64,000 nucleotides of DNA from Paenibacillus sp. FSL H8-0548 (GCF_038630985.1 NZ_CP152049.1:2127501-2191500), one strand, 5' to 3'; numbered from the stretch's first letter, positions 35,787 through 46,206 are shown. A program made the numbers and translations. Notes: generated by a model from the letters alone, not told the origin.

Positions 35787-37964
35787 ATGGGCATTGAGCA
35801 TTTACTCGAGAAGGCATCCGCCTATATGAAAGAGCAGGACCTTATACGCATCCAGGAAGCCTATGTCTTTGCGGAGAAAGCCCATCACGGACAAGTGAGA
35901 AAATCGGGAGAGCCTTATATACTACACCCCGTAGCGGTTGCTGATATACTTGTTGATATGCAAATGGACGTGCTGTCGATTATTGCAGCGTTGCTGCATG
36001 ATGTCGTTGAGGATACTACGGTCGATTTGCAGATGGTTCGTGCAAAATTTGGCGAAACCTGTGCGATGCTGGTAGACGGTCTTACAAAGCTCGAAAAAAT
36101 TCAATTTCGTTCAAAGGAAGAACAGCAGAACGAAAATTATCGTAAAATGTTTGTCGCGATGGCTCAGGACATTCGAGTCATCTTAATTAAGCTGGCTGAC
36201 CGCTTGCATAATATGCGCACGCTTAAGTTTCAATCAGAAGAAGCACAGAGACGCATTGCTTACGAGACGCTTGAAATTTTTTGCCCGATTGCTCATCGCC
36301 TTGGTATTTCCGCTATTAAGTGGGAGATGGAGGATATTGCCCTTCGGTATATGAATCCGCAGCAATATTATCGCATTGCCAATCTCATGAAGAAGAAGCG
36401 TGCTGAGCGGGAGCAATTTATTCACGATGTCATCTCCCGCATAACGGAGAAGCTCGAAGAGATGGGGATCGAGGGTGATATTTCCGGACGTCCGAAGCAT
36501 TTATACAGCATATACAAGAAAATGACGGACCGGAATAAGCAGTTCTCCGAGATTTATGATCTGTTTGCGATTCGGATTATCGTTGATAATATTAAGGATT
36601 GCTACGCGACGCTTGGCATCATTCATACGTTGTGGAAACCGATGCCTGGCCGCTTCAAGGATTATATCGCTATGCCGAAGGCGAACATGTATCAATCGCT
36701 GCATACGACGGTTATTGGACCAAATGGAGAGCCTACTGAGGTTCAGATTCGGACTTGGGAGATGCACCGCACCTCGGAATACGGTATTGCTGCGCATTGG
36801 GCATACAAAGAAGGCTCACTCGTACCAGGCGGCAACTTTGAGGATAAGATGTCATGGTTCCGCGAGATTTTGGAGCTGCAAAATGAGGCGCGAGATGCAT
36901 CCGAGTTCATGGAATCACTCAAAATGGACTTCTTCTCCGATCTTGTGTTTGTATTTACACCTAGCGGTGAGGTTATTGAGCTGCCTGCCGGCTCCGTTCC
37001 GCTTGATTTTGCTTATCGAATTCATACGGAGGTTGGTAACCGTACGATTGGCGCTAAGCTGAACGGACGGATCGTACCGCTTGATCACAAGCTGAAAACC
37101 GGCGATATTGTAGAGATCTTAACGTCGAAGCATTCGTATGGTCCGAGTCAGGATTGGGTGAAGATTGCACAATCCTCACATGCGCGGAGCAAAATTCGGC
37201 AATGGTTTAAGAAGGAACGCCGCGAGGAGAACGTCGCGAAGGGCAAGGATCAGCTTGAGCGGGAGCTGAAGCGGCTCGGCCTTGAGCCGTCGGCATGGAT
37301 GCAGGAGGATAAGCTGCTGGAGGCTGCGTCGAAGTTTGCTTTTAACGACGTTGAGGATATGATGTCTGCCATCGGCTTTGGCGGCATTACAGCAGCACAA
37401 ATATGTACCAAGCTGACTGAGAAGATGCGTAAGGAAGCTGAGCTTGCCAATCAGCTTGAGCTGACTAGCGAGATTAAGGAAATCAAATCGTATGCCAATC
37501 GGAAGTCGAGACCGAATCAAGGCGTTACTGTACGGGGCATCGATAATTTGCTGGTCAGATTCGCACGCTGCTGCAATCCAGTGCCGGGCGATACGATCAT
37601 TGGCTACATTACTCGCGGACGCGGCGTCTCTGTACACCGGATGGATTGTCAGAACATACCATTTGGCGATCAAGGCGAAGAGGGCGATCGCGTTATTGAA
37701 GTTGAGTGGGAAGAATCGATTGAGTCGAATTACAGCGTTGATGTCGAAATTACAGGCAGTGACCGCAGAGGGCTTCTCAACGAGGTGCTTCAGGCGGTAT
37801 CCGAGAGCAAAACGAATATTTCCGCCGTTACGGGTCGGACAGTTAAAAATATGGCGCTCATTCATATTACCGTGCTCATTCGCAACATCGAGCATCTGAA
37901 TGCAGTCGTCGAAAAAATAAAACGCGTGCAGGAAGTTTATTCTGTTCAGCGTATTATGCAATAG
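35787..37964 (+). CDS. relA: Bifunctional (p)ppGpp synthetase/hydrolase Rel
   Basis: 725 residues from ATG 35787 ([11 protein letters not shown]), with GAAAGGGA upstream; an in-frame start at 35748 gives 13 extra residues. HD hydrolase domain (about 25-150, [11 protein letters not shown]), synthetase domain (about 230-345, [20 protein letters not shown]), TGS (about 385-445), a zinc-finger-like region with RCCNPVPGD, and a C-terminal ACT domain. The intact HD motif indicates both activities, typical of Bacillota Rel. Confidence 0.96.
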   Translation: MGIEHLLEKASAYMKEQDLIRIQEAYVFAEKAHHGQVRKSGEPYILHPVAVADILVDMQMDVLSIIAALLHDVVEDTTVDLQMVRAKFGETCAMLVDGLTKLEKIQFRSKEEQQNENYRKMFVAMAQDIRVILIKLADRLHNMRTLKFQSEEAQRRIAYETLEIFCPIAHRLGISAIKWEMEDIALRYMNPQQYYRIANLMKKKRAEREQFIHDVISRITEKLEEMGIEGDISGRPKHLYSIYKKMTDRNKQFSEIYDLFAIRIIVDNIKDCYATLGIIHTLWKPMPGRFKDYIAMPKANMYQSLHTTVIGPNGEPTEVQIRTWEMHRTSEYGIAAHWAYKEGSLVPGGNFEDKMSWFREILELQNEARDASEFMESLKMDFFSDLVFVFTPSGEVIELPAGSVPLDFAYRIHTEVGNRTIGAKLNGRIVPLDHKLKTGDIVEILTSKHSYGPSQDWVKIAQSSHARSKIRQWFKKERREENVAKGKDQLERELKRLGLEPSAWMQEDKLLEAASKFAFNDVEDMMSAIGFGGITAAQICTKLTEKMRKEAELANQLELTSEIKEIKSYANRKSRPNQGVTVRGIDNLLVRFARCCNPVPGDTIIGYITRGRGVSVHRMDCQNIPFGDQGEEGDRVIEVEWEESIESNYSVDVEITGSDRRGLLNEVLQAVSESKTNISAVTGRTVKNMALIHITVLIRNIEHLNAVVEKIKRVQEVYSVQRIMQ

Positions 37965-38026
37965 TCGCTTCGTTTTTATTGGCATATAAGAATTTTGGCG
38001 AAATGAATATCGGAGGTAAAGAGGCT

Positions 38027-38470
38027 GTGAAGGTTGTTGTTCAGCGCAGCAAGCAGGCAAAGGTTGTCATTGACGGTGATGTCGTGGGGGCAATTGAGTT
38101 TGGGCTTGTACTGCTTGTTGGGATTACACATGAGGATTCGGAAGCAGATATTAAATGGATGGCGGATAAGGTAGCTAATTTAAGGATATTTGAGGATGAA
38201 TCGGGAAAAATGAATCATTCCGTTACGGATATAGGTGGACAGCTGCTCTCGGTATCGCAGTTTACGTTATATGGCGATTGCCGCAAGGGCCGGCGACCAA
38301 ACTTTATGAATGCGGCCAAGCCTGAGCAAGCAGAGCAGCTGTATCATCAATTCAATGAAACGCTTCGCTCGCTCGGACTCGCTGTAGAAACAGGGCGTTT
38401 TGGCGCGATGATGGACGTTGAGCTAGTTAACTCAGGACCTGTTACGATAATTTTGGAGAGCGGCGCTTAA
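38027..38470 (+). CDS. dtd: D-aminoacyl-tRNA deacylase
   Basis: 147 residues from GTG 38027, nine bases after GGAGGT; this matches the family start MKVVVQRSK. The signatures [17 protein letters not shown] and, near the C terminus, [19 protein letters not shown] are present. Dtd removes D-amino acids (and glycine from tRNA-Ala) mischarged on tRNAs. The rel-dtd pair is conserved in Bacillota. Confidence 0.96.
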   Translation: MKVVVQRSKQAKVVIDGDVVGAIEFGLVLLVGITHEDSEADIKWMADKVANLRIFEDESGKMNHSVTDIGGQLLSVSQFTLYGDCRKGRRPNFMNAAKPEQAEQLYHQFNETLRSLGLAVETGRFGAMMDVELVNSGPVTIILESGA

Positions 38471-38589
38471 GATGGGTTTCGTGGGAAACAATATACATTA
38501 AGCTCTGGCAGGAGCATTACAATCTGCTAGCGAGCCAAGTGTTGTATTGGGGGAAACCACGAATGCATCAATCACGCAAGGAGCAGGGA

Positions 38590-38730
38590 ATGGAACGATC
38601 ATCCCGAAGGCTGCTGCATCCTGATCGCAGAGAAGCTAAAGTATTCGCTGAGCTAGAGGAAGATATGGAGGCGGCTGAAGAATGGATGGGTTATCCACAG
38701 CCGCCGCGCCGAGATTATTTGGGTCACTAA
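38590..38730 (+). CDS. Small hypothetical acidic/basic protein
   Basis: 46 residues from ATG 38590, six bases after AAGGAG; in-frame starts at 38563 and 38539 are alternatives. The sequence is rich in Arg and Glu (HPDRREAKVFAELEEDMEAA) and ends PPRRDYLGH. I do not recognise a domain. A good ribosome site, position between dtd and a terminator, and normal-looking composition support it weakly. Confidence 0.42.
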   Translation: MERSSRRLLHPDRREAKVFAELEEDMEAAEEWMGYPQPPRRDYLGH

Positions 38731-38742
38731 TAGGTATCGATA

Positions 38743-38777
38743 GAGAACCGTCCGTGCTGCTTGCTCGGGCGGTTTTC
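38743..38777 (+). terminator. Terminator after the dtd unit
   Basis: AGAACCGTCCG and TCGGGCGGTTTTCT form a stem (38743-38777), ending in a short T-rich tail. Confidence 0.75.
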
Positions 38778-38910
38778 TATTGAGCGACACGCCTTTTGTA
38801 AAACGCTTTCGAAATTGTAATATTACTGTAATCAATTTCTAACTTTGTTTTAACATCATTATCCTATAATAAACCTCGACCCCCTTTTTAAAAATATATT
38901 TTACTTTTGG

Positions 38911-38940
38911 ACCTACAAACACGTTTTGTAGGTTTTTTTC
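38911..38940 (+). terminator. Second hairpin terminator upstream of the hisS leader
   Basis: ACCTACAAA and TTTTGTAGGT flank a CACG loop, followed by TTTTTTT. It insulates the hisS unit from upstream transcription. Edges are approximate. Confidence 0.75.
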
Positions 38941-38981
38941 TGTCCATATGGAGTGGGATCGACAGCAAGTCCAGATCGATC

Positions 38982-39010
38982 TTGACTTTACTCATGGCCA
39001 GAGGTAAAAT
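38982..39010 (+). promoter_or_regulatory. Sigma-A promoter of the hisS-aspS T-box unit
   Basis: TTGACT (38982-38987), 17-bp spacer, TAAAAT (39005-39010). Transcription would begin about 25-35 bp before Stem I of the T-box. Confidence 0.8.
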
Positions 39011-39042
39011 AAATTATTAGTATGTTAGGTTTTTATATGGAT

Positions 39043-39337
39043 TCGATGATGGGATAAAGTAATTCTATGCGCTATATCCAGAGAGGGACGTCACTTGGCT
39101 GCAAGCGTCCTTATAACGGCAGAATGAAGAGACCTCCCGGAGAACAAACGGTGAACCATCGATGGCAGCAGGCACTCAGCTTGCAGCTGGAGAGCAGTAG
39201 CTGGATTGCGGATGACGGACGTTAACCGTCTTTGAGCGAGCTGATGCATGGAATGCAGGCTCGAAATGTGGGTGGTACCACGGGAGATTCCTCTCGTCCC
39301 TTACGGCGCAAGCTGTTAGGAACGGGAGTTTTTTGCG
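39043..39337 (+). promoter_or_regulatory. T-box riboswitch controlling hisS-aspS
   Basis: The AAAGTAA loop-E element is near 39057, CAGAGAGGGACG and TTGGCTGCAAGC form the distal Stem I, and the T-box GTGGGTGGTACCACGGG is at 39268-39284. A terminator follows, CTCTCGTCCC... with AACGGGAG and TTTTTT (39291-39334). Uncharged tRNA would favour the antiterminator. A CAT (His) triplet at 39157-39159 follows the conserved GAA, but base pairing around it is not clean, and a GAC (Asp) at 39131 is also present, so the specifier is not settled. Confidence 0.88.
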
Positions 39338-39384
39338 TTTTTCGAATATTAACCGTGTAATGACGGAGGCAGGAGGGCTATTCA

Positions 39385-40632
39385 ATGGCATTTCAGAAAA
39401 TGCCGGGCACGCAGGATATTTTGCCTGGCGCGGTAGAGAGATGGCAGTACGTAGAACAGAAGGCGCGTGATATTTGTCAGCGCTACAACTTCCGTGAAAT
39501 TCGTACGCCGATCTTCGAATCCACCGAGCTGTTCCAGCGCGGCGTGGGTGAGACGACAGACATCGTTGAGAAAGAAATGTATACCTTCACCGATCGGGGC
39601 AATCGCAGCTTGACGCTGCGTCCGGAAGGCACCGCAGGCGTCGTAAGATCGTATGTGGAAAACAAGCTTTATGGGGAGCCGGACGTTACCAAGCTGTATT
39701 ATATTGGACCGATGTTCCGTTATGAGCGTCCGCAGGCAGGCCGTTACAGGCAATTGCATCAATTCGGCGTTGAGGCGCTTGGCTCGGTTGATCCCGCTAT
39801 AGACGCAGAGGTCATCGCGCTTGGTTATACGTTCTACACAGAGGTTGGCCTTAAGGGTGTCCGTGTAGAAATCAATTCCGTAGGAACGCCTGCTGTACGC
39901 GCTGTATTCCGTGAGCGCTTGTTAGCTTTTCTTGAGCCGAAGCGCGAGCTGCTTTGCAAGGATTGCCAATCGCGAATGGATCGCAATCCGCTTCGCGTGC
40001 TTGATTGCAAGGTCGATCAGCAGCATTTTACCGATGCGCCTTCGATTTTGGACAGCTTGGACGAGGAATGTCAAAATCATTTTGATAAAGTGAAAATGTA
40101 TTTGACTGATATGGGCATTCCTTACGAAATCAATCATCGACTCGTTCGCGGACTTGATTATTACACGCATACCGCCTTTGAGTATAAGGCAGAGGGCATC
40201 GGTACCATTGACACGGTCGGCGGCGGCGGTCGCTATAACGGTCTAGTATCAGAAATCGGGGGGCCGGATCAGCCGGGTGTCGGTCTAGGTCTAGGTCTAG
40301 AAAGAACGATTCTGCTGCTTCAGCATCAAGAAACAGAGCTTCCGGTGTTTAATCAGATTGACGTTTATGTGGTTGCGCTAGGCGAAGCTGCTGAACGTGA
40401 GGTGACGAAGCTCGTTTACCAGCTTAGACAGCGCGGTATACGTGCAGAGCGAGATTATCTAGGCCGTAAGATGAAGGCACAGATGAAGTCCGCAGACCGG
40501 CTTCAGGCGCGTTACACAGCCATTCTCGGTGACGATGAGCTGGAACGCGGAGAAATATCACTTAAGGATATGACCAAAGGCGAGCAGCGCGTAGTAGCGC
40601 TTGATAAGCTAGCCGATGAAATCAGCGGTTAA
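39385..40632 (+). CDS. hisS: Histidyl-tRNA synthetase
   Basis: 415 residues. Class II motifs: FREIRTPIFESTELFQRGVG (motif 1 region), MFRYERPQAGRYRQLHQFG (motif 2), GLGLGLERTILLL (motif 3); the histidine-specific LVRGLDYYTHTAFEY is present. C-terminal anticodon-binding domain from about 325. It charges tRNA-His and lies under T-box control upstream of aspS. Confidence 0.97.
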   Translation: MAFQKMPGTQDILPGAVERWQYVEQKARDICQRYNFREIRTPIFESTELFQRGVGETTDIVEKEMYTFTDRGNRSLTLRPEGTAGVVRSYVENKLYGEPDVTKLYYIGPMFRYERPQAGRYRQLHQFGVEALGSVDPAIDAEVIALGYTFYTEVGLKGVRVEINSVGTPAVRAVFRERLLAFLEPKRELLCKDCQSRMDRNPLRVLDCKVDQQHFTDAPSILDSLDEECQNHFDKVKMYLTDMGIPYEINHRLVRGLDYYTHTAFEYKAEGIGTIDTVGGGGRYNGLVSEIGGPDQPGVGLGLGLERTILLLQHQETELPVFNQIDVYVVALGEAAEREVTKLVYQLRQRGIRAERDYLGRKMKAQMKSADRLQARYTAILGDDELERGEISLKDMTKGEQRVVALDKLADEISG

Positions 40633-40677
40633 TTTAAACCTATATTTAAATCCAACAAATTGAGGAGCATGGAAACT

Positions 40678-42495
40678 ATGTTGTTAAAAACACATCATTG
40701 CGGCCGCTTAACGAAAGCGGACGTTGGTCAAACAGTTATTCTAAACGGCTGGGTACAGCGTCGTCGCGATCTTGGCGGCGTACTATTTATTGATTTGCGC
40801 GACCGTTCAGGCATTGTTCAAACCGTATTCAACCCGGATTTCTCAGGAGATGCGCTTGCGATCGCTGACCGCGCTCGAAATGAATTCGTTCTAGCCATTC
40901 AAGGTACAGTTGTTGAGCGCGATGCAGAAACGTATAACGCCAACCTAGCTACAGGAGAAATTGAAGTGCGTGTAACTAAAATCGAAGTATTGAACGCTGC
41001 AAAAACACCTCCATTTCCTATTGAAGATGGCGTAGAGGTAGATGAGTCGCTTCGTTTGAAATATCGCTATTTGGACCTGCGTCGTCCAGAAATGCAAAAA
41101 ACGCTGTTCCTTCGCTCCAAAGCAGCTAAGATTTTCCGTGATTTCCTAGACGGAGAGGGCTTCATTGATGTAGAAACACCAATTTTGACAAAAAGCACGC
41201 CAGAAGGCGCGCGCGATTATTTGGTGCCGAGCCGCGTTCATGAAGGCGAGTTTTTCGCATTGCCGCAATCGCCGCAAATTTTCAAACAGCTTCTTATGGT
41301 AGGCGGTATTGAGCGTTACTATCAAATCGCTCGCTGCTTCCGTGATGAGGATCTCCGTGCAGACCGTCAACCGGAATTCACGCAAGTCGACATCGAGACT
41401 TCCTTCCTATCGCAGGATCAATTGCTTGCCATGATGGAAGAGCTTACGGCTAAGCTTCTAAAAGAAACAGTTGGCGCGGAGCTTGAGCTTCCTTTCCAAC
41501 GGATTACTTATGCGGATGCGATGAACAAATACGGCTCCGATAAGCCAGATCTGCGTTTTGGCCTTGAAATTGAAGATATTACAGATATCGTATCAAGCAG
41601 CGATGTAAAAGTATTTGCAAGTGTAGCTGCTGGCGGCGGCGTTGTTAAAGCGCTGAACGCTAAGGGCTGTGCAAGCTGGAGCCGCAAGGAGCTTGACGAC
41701 CTGCAGCCATTCGCGGCTCGCTACGGCGGTAAAGGCCTTGCATGGATTACAGTGAAAGAAGGCGAATGGCGCGGACCAATCGTTAAATTCCTGAAGCCGG
41801 AAGAGATTGCGGCGCTAACAGAGCGTCTTCAGGTTGAAGACGGAGATTTGCTTACATTCTCAGCGGACAAGAAAAAAGTCGTTGCTGATGTACTAGGCAA
41901 CCTTCGCTCCAAGCTGGGCAAGGATCTTGGTCTGATTGATACATCGAAGTTTAAATTTGCATGGGTGGTCGATTTCCCGCTTCTTGGCTGGGACGAGGAT
42001 GCAAAACGTTATGTTGCAGAACATCATCCGTTCACGCGTCCGAACGAGGACGATCTGCACTTCTTCGATACAGATCCAGGACAAATTCGCGCACAGGCTT
42101 ATGACCTTGTTCTGAACGGCTATGAAGTAGGCGGCGGCTCGATGCGTATTTACCAACGTGAAGTACAAGAGCAAATGTTCAAGGCGCTTGGCTTCAGCAT
42201 GGAAGAAGCACAAGAAAAATTCGGCTTCCTGCTTGATGCTTTCGAATACGGAACTCCTCCGCATGGCGGTATTGCGTTCGGCTTCGACCGTTTGGTGATG
42301 CTATTGACTGGACGTACGAACCTTCGTGAGACGATTGCATTCCCGAAAACGGCTAGCGCGACAGACCTGCTCTGCGATGCACCGTCCGAGGTTGAGCTTT
42401 CGCAGCTTGAGCAATTGCATATCCGTACAGTAATTAAGCCTAAGCAGCCGGTAGCGGCAGCAGCAGCTCCAAATGCAGAAGCAAGCGAAAAATAA
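40678..42495 (+). CDS. aspS: Aspartyl-tRNA synthetase
   Basis: 605 residues from ATG 40678, ten bases after GAGGAG (40662-40667); nearer in-frame starts are too close to the site. N-terminal OB-fold anticodon domain ([20 protein letters not shown]), class II core with [19 protein letters not shown], bacterial GAD insertion (about 290-400), motif 3 [13 protein letters not shown]. Acidic/alanine-rich tail. It is 45 bp after hisS, so it shares the T-box. Confidence 0.97.
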   Translation: MLLKTHHCGRLTKADVGQTVILNGWVQRRRDLGGVLFIDLRDRSGIVQTVFNPDFSGDALAIADRARNEFVLAIQGTVVERDAETYNANLATGEIEVRVTKIEVLNAAKTPPFPIEDGVEVDESLRLKYRYLDLRRPEMQKTLFLRSKAAKIFRDFLDGEGFIDVETPILTKSTPEGARDYLVPSRVHEGEFFALPQSPQIFKQLLMVGGIERYYQIARCFRDEDLRADRQPEFTQVDIETSFLSQDQLLAMMEELTAKLLKETVGAELELPFQRITYADAMNKYGSDKPDLRFGLEIEDITDIVSSSDVKVFASVAAGGGVVKALNAKGCASWSRKELDDLQPFAARYGGKGLAWITVKEGEWRGPIVKFLKPEEIAALTERLQVEDGDLLTFSADKKKVVADVLGNLRSKLGKDLGLIDTSKFKFAWVVDFPLLGWDEDAKRYVAEHHPFTRPNEDDLHFFDTDPGQIRAQAYDLVLNGYEVGGGSMRIYQREVQEQMFKALGFSMEEAQEKFGFLLDAFEYGTPPHGGIAFGFDRLVMLLTGRTNLRETIAFPKTASATDLLCDAPSEVELSQLEQLHIRTVIKPKQPVAAAAAPNAEASEK

Positions 42496-42524
42496 GTGAT
42501 CCATGTTAAGGAGGCGGCAGCCTG

Positions 42525-43280
42525 ATGCTTCACCAATTTTCACGTACAGAACTGGCTATTGGGCCAGAGGGGTTAGCGCTAATGAAGGGGAGCACGGTTG
42601 CCGTGCTCGGCATTGGAGGCGTTGGCGGTATTGCAGCTGAGGCGCTTGCGCGCACTGGCATTGGACGCATCATTCTTGTAGACAAGGACGTTGTAGATAT
42701 TACAAACGTTAACCGTCAGGTCCATGCACTCACGACCACTGTCGGTCAGCCAAAGGCAGAGCTTATGCGCGATCGGATTAAGCTGATTAATCCCGAGTGT
42801 GATGTCGTGGCCCTGCGCATGTTCTATACAGAGGAAACGTACGAGCAGTTTTTCGAATATCCGCTTGATTATGTTGTAGATGCGTCTGATACGATTTCGT
42901 ATAAGATTCATTTGATCAAACAATGCTTAGAGCGTAAAATACCGATTATTTCAAGTATGGGCGCAGCAAACAAGATGGACCCTACGAAATTTCAGGTCGT
43001 TGATATTTCGAAGACGCATACCGATCCTTTGGCGCGTGTCATCCGGACGAAGCTGCGCAAGGATGGGATCAAGCGCGGTGTAAAGGTCGTATTCTCAACA
43101 GAATTGCCAATGAAGCCGCGTGAGGATGTTACGAAAAAAATCGTTCCCGAGAATGCGCCAGAAATTCGCAAAGCGAAGCAGCCTCCGGCTAGCAACGCAT
43201 TCGTTCCACCGGTTGCTGGACTAATTATGGTCAGCGTCGTTGTGAAGGATCTGCTTGATGCCGGCGGAATTGAGCTATGA
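42525..43280 (+). CDS. tcdA: tRNA threonylcarbamoyladenosine dehydratase TcdA
   Basis: 251 residues, ATG behind AAGGAGGCGGC. E1-like Rossmann motif VAVLGIGGVGGIAAEALART near residue 25, then VDKDVVDITNVNRQ. TcdA cyclises t6A37 to ct6A in tRNAs in an ATP-dependent step. It lacks the CxxC zinc pairs of ThiF/MoeB. It follows aspS by 29 bp, as yrvM does in Bacillus. Confidence 0.93.
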   Translation: MLHQFSRTELAIGPEGLALMKGSTVAVLGIGGVGGIAAEALARTGIGRIILVDKDVVDITNVNRQVHALTTTVGQPKAELMRDRIKLINPECDVVALRMFYTEETYEQFFEYPLDYVVDASDTISYKIHLIKQCLERKIPIISSMGAANKMDPTKFQVVDISKTHTDPLARVIRTKLRKDGIKRGVKVVFSTELPMKPREDVTKKIVPENAPEIRKAKQPPASNAFVPPVAGLIMVSVVVKDLLDAGGIEL

Positions 43281-43354
43281 ATAAAGCGCTCATCAAGAAG
43301 CTGCGCTAGGCGCCGGATATGACGGCATTTGTGCTTGATAAATAAACGATAAAG

Positions 43355-43413
43355 AGATAGCCGTTTCGAGAAAAAGGTGGATTTCGCCATTTTCTGCGAA
43401 ACGGCTATTTTGT
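43355..43413 (+). terminator. Terminator after tcdA
   Basis: ATAGCCGTTTCG (43357-43368) pairs exactly with CGAAACGGCTAT (43397-43408); GAAAA/TTTTC extends inward, and TTTTG follows. Confidence 0.8.
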
Positions 43414-43464
43414 GCAAATATAGGAGAGTATCAGTTTCATCTTGTTCCATTTAACTTGAACTTG

Positions 43465-43528
43465 AAAAAAATGAAGATTAAGCGAAGCGAGAAGATCGTT
43501 CTGGAGAAACGAAGTGTTCGCCTTTGCA
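43465..43528. repeat. 64-bp intergenic repeat, copy 2
   Basis: Matches 4214-4277 at 62 of 64 positions, beginning AAAAAAATGAAGATTAAGCG and ending CGCCTTTGCA. Confidence 0.85.
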
Positions 43529-43706
43529 GTCTTATTCTTAACTTTAAATGTCTTAGGAAATCAAAGAATCTGGCTGCAACAGCGATCGTAAGAATGTTCT
43601 TCTCGCGCAGCGAACAAACCATAATATCTAGTTTCACTTATATAGCGAACAAATGTGCTTATATGCTATGATCAAAGGAACAGAAGGCAGAGAGTTGGGG
43701 AACGAA

Positions 43707-45014
43707 ATGGACTTATTTTCCTATCAAGAGGAAGAATTGCCGCGTGCAAGGCTGCTGGCAGATCGCATGCGGCCGCAGACTTTAGATGAATATATCGGGC
43801 AAGAGCATATAGTTGGAGCAGGGAAGCTGCTGCGCAGAGCCATTGAAGGAGATCAGGTGTCATCGATATTGCTGTATGGTCCGCCTGGCTGCGGGAAAAC
43901 GACGCTCGCCCATATTATCTCTATGCGTACCGCTGGCGAGTTCATCAAGCTTAACGCAGTGGACGCGTCAGTAAAGGATGTACGTGAGGTGATTGACCAG
44001 GCTCGCACGAGCAAAGCGATGTATGGCAAGAAGACGATTCTTTTTTTGGATGAGGTGCATCGCTTTAATACCGCTAGGCAGGATGCTTTGCTGCCAGCAG
44101 TGGAGCAAGGGATTATTATTTTCATAGGTGCAACGACGGAAAATCCGTTTCATCATGTCAATGGAGCGCTTCTGTCCAGATCGACGCTGTTTCAGCTGGA
44201 GGCGCTGGGCGAGGAGCATGCCTATGAGGCGATGAAGCGGGCGCTGGTTGACCGCGAACGCGGACTTGGTTTTATGGATTTGCAGGCAGACGAGGATGCT
44301 CTGCTGCATATAGCTGCGATGGCAGGAGGGGATATACGCAGGGCGCTCAATGCGCTGGAGCTGGCTGCTGTAACGACCCCTTCAGAAATGGATGGATCTG
44401 TAAGGCTAACGCTTGAGGTGGCTCAGGAGTCCATACGGAAGCCGTCTATACGCGCGGACATGTCTACACAATATGATGTGCTGTCGGCATTTCATAAGAG
44501 TGTGCGAGGGTCGAGCGATGCCGCGCTGTTCTGGTTTTTGTACGCGGTGGAGAAGCTGGGCATGGACCCGATGACCTTTATTCGTAGACTCATTGTTGCA
44601 TGCAGCGAGGATATTGGACTTGCCAACCCACAGGCGATGATCCAAGCGGTAACCGCTATGGATGCCTATCATAAGATCGGCTGGCCGGAAGCGAAATACA
44701 ATATTTCGCAGGCGATACTTTTTGCGGTAGAGAGTCCTAAGTCCAATGCTACGGCAATTGCGATTGGCAACGCCGAGGCGGCCATGGAACGGGCAGGAGG
44801 TGCCGAGGTGCCGCTTCATTTGCGGGATACCCACTACAAGGGTGCGCAGCAGCTTGGACATGAGGGGTATCAATATCCGCATAACTTTCCTAACCATTAT
44901 GTGAAGCAGCAATATTTGCCGAATACGTTAGGAAACATGACCTTTTACAAGGCAACAGAGCAAGGGATGGAAGATAAGATCAAGCAAAATCAACAGAAGC
45001 GCAGTCGCAGCTAA
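43707..45014 (+). CDS. rarA: Replication-associated recombination ATPase RarA (MgsA)
   Basis: 435 residues from ATG 43707 (MDLFSYQEEE); upstream in-frame ATGs at 43653 and 43668 have no better site. Walker A GPPGCGKTTLAHII near residue 57, Walker B FLDEVHRFN, sensor GATTENPFHHVNGALLSR, and the C-terminal tetramerisation region ending YLPNTLGNMTFY. RarA acts at stalled forks with the clamp loader and SSB. It follows tcdA, as in Bacillus subtilis. Confidence 0.93.
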   Translation: MDLFSYQEEELPRARLLADRMRPQTLDEYIGQEHIVGAGKLLRRAIEGDQVSSILLYGPPGCGKTTLAHIISMRTAGEFIKLNAVDASVKDVREVIDQARTSKAMYGKKTILFLDEVHRFNTARQDALLPAVEQGIIIFIGATTENPFHHVNGALLSRSTLFQLEALGEEHAYEAMKRALVDRERGLGFMDLQADEDALLHIAAMAGGDIRRALNALELAAVTTPSEMDGSVRLTLEVAQESIRKPSIRADMSTQYDVLSAFHKSVRGSSDAALFWFLYAVEKLGMDPMTFIRRLIVACSEDIGLANPQAMIQAVTAMDAYHKIGWPEAKYNISQAILFAVESPKSNATAIAIGNAEAAMERAGGAEVPLHLRDTHYKGAQQLGHEGYQYPHNFPNHYVKQQYLPNTLGNMTFYKATEQGMEDKIKQNQQKRSRS

Positions 45015-45022
45015 TAACCAAC

Positions 45023-45058
45023 GTACAACTATCCTGCAAATATGCGGGATAGCTGTAC
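45023..45058. repeat. CTATCCTGCA-family palindrome after rarA
   Basis: GTACAACTATCCTGCA and TGCGGGATAGCTGTAC form a near-perfect hairpin around AATA, 8 bp after the rarA stop. There is no T run, so termination is uncertain. Confidence 0.75.
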
Positions 45059-45145
45059 GATTGAAAGGTTAGATGATATCGAGAATGGTCGAGCTATGAG
45101 ATGGTTCTATTATGGAATTGGAATTGTGCTTCAGGAATCAGTAGG

Positions 45146-45901
45146 CTAAACCTCGCCCCAAAATACTTGAGTCTCATATTGGAATAACACCTTATTGTTC
45201 TGATTATTTCGCTCAAACACATTCCGAAGTTCTTTCATCATGGGCTCGTAATTGGGATCGCCAAGTACTGGACTATAGGAAGAAGAAAGCAATCGACCGC
45301 TCAGACCTTCGAAATCGAACACTTGTTGATTTGTGAAAACTGCTTCTTGCATTTCGCCAACTTTGAAGAAGGAGACTAGTACTTCCGGTGATACGTTTCT
45401 GTGATTAACTTTATTGTAGTCGGTGCCGAAGATTTGAAGCAGCTGGTCATACTCTTCTAAAAAGGGGCTGCCATGACTCGGTCTCGAATTCCAAATCAGT
45501 GCTGCCTTTCCTCCGGGCTTCAGAATTCGTCTGAACTCAGCTTGCGCCAAGGAGTGATCAAACCAGTGAAAAGCTTGAGCACAAACGATAAAATCTACAG
45601 ATTGATCAGGGAGTCCGGTCATCTCAGCAGAGCTCGGCAAAGCACGGAAATTCTGATCTCCTCCAAGCTTCTTTTCAGCGGCTTCTCGCATCTTCTGATT
45701 CGGTTCAATCGCAATTACACGACTTCCTCGATCCAATAGCAGCTCTGAAAAAATGCCTGTTCCTGCTCCGATGTCCGCTACTTCGCAATTCATGTGCAAT
45801 CCGACGATCGTGTACAAATAATCAATTGCCTCTTTCGGATAACTGGGACGGTACTTCGTATACGAATCGACTCGGTTTGAAAACCTTTCTTTACTGTTCA
45901 T
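45146..45901 (-). CDS. Class I SAM-dependent methyltransferase
   Basis: 251 residues from ATG 45901 (MNSKERFSNRVDSYTKYRPS), with CGAGGT upstream; a longer in-frame start at 45922 is possible. SAM-binding motif I VADIGAGTGIFSELLLDRG near residue 42, acidic post-motif AIEPN, and motif near DFIVCAQAFHWFD, then RRILKPGGKAALIW. This is the Methyltransf_11 fold; substrate unknown. It stands alone on the reverse strand between repeats and may be an accessory gene. Confidence 0.85.
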   Translation of the reverse strand: MNSKERFSNRVDSYTKYRPSYPKEAIDYLYTIVGLHMNCEVADIGAGTGIFSELLLDRGSRVIAIEPNQKMREAAEKKLGGDQNFRALPSSAEMTGLPDQSVDFIVCAQAFHWFDHSLAQAEFRRILKPGGKAALIWNSRPSHGSPFLEEYDQLLQIFGTDYNKVNHRNVSPEVLVSFFKVGEMQEAVFTNQQVFDFEGLSGRLLSSSYSPVLGDPNYEPMMKELRNVFERNNQNNKVLFQYETQVFWGEV

Positions 45902-46018
45902 TACATACCTCGCTCTCACCATGAAAATAGTCTAACTTAGCCAACTAATAAAGAAGGCTCCTTAATGATTTATATTACTATATTGTTGAACTTAAAAAAA
46001 TGAAGTTCTCGCGCTATA

Positions 46019-46206
46019 CTGCAGTTTGTACAACGTAATCGACATTACTAGCCTAACTCGATACGTACACTGTAGTTTGTGCAATAGATTGCCTATTATG
46101 GAGCGATAGTCGTTGGTTTGGAGCTCATTCTACTGCAATAGTACATTGTAGCCGTCTGAAACAGCTCCTATGTGAGGTTTCTATTGTACTAAGTGCAGTG
46201 TAGGCT
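46019..46206. repeat. 188-bp MITE-like intergenic repeat, copy 2
   Basis: Gap-free match to 3896-4083 (about 88% by hand). Its ends, CTGCAGTTTGTACAA (46019-46033) and TTGTACTAAGTGCAG (46184-46198), are inverted copies matching at 13 of 15 positions. Confidence 0.87.

Larger units (their letters stand above)
43281..43706. other. Intergenic region between tcdA and rarA with repeat element
   Basis: 425 bp without a gene. It contains a terminator (43355-43413), the second 64-bp repeat (43465-43528), and an inverted arm AGAATGTTCTTCTCGC (43591-43606) complementary, with two mismatches, to GCGAGAAGATCGTTCT (43487-43502). The element would therefore fold over about 120 bases. No 6S RNA was recognised although its neighbourhood (rarA) is one where it can occur. 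Confidence 0.65.

Noticed and set aside
37176..38060. 294-codon reverse open frame opposite rel
   Set aside because: Shadow of the rel/dtd coding strand; no ribosome site or recognisable domain.
43281..43706. 6S RNA next to rarA
   Set aside because: The gap holds a terminator and a repeat; I could not recognise the 6S central bubble or flanking stems.
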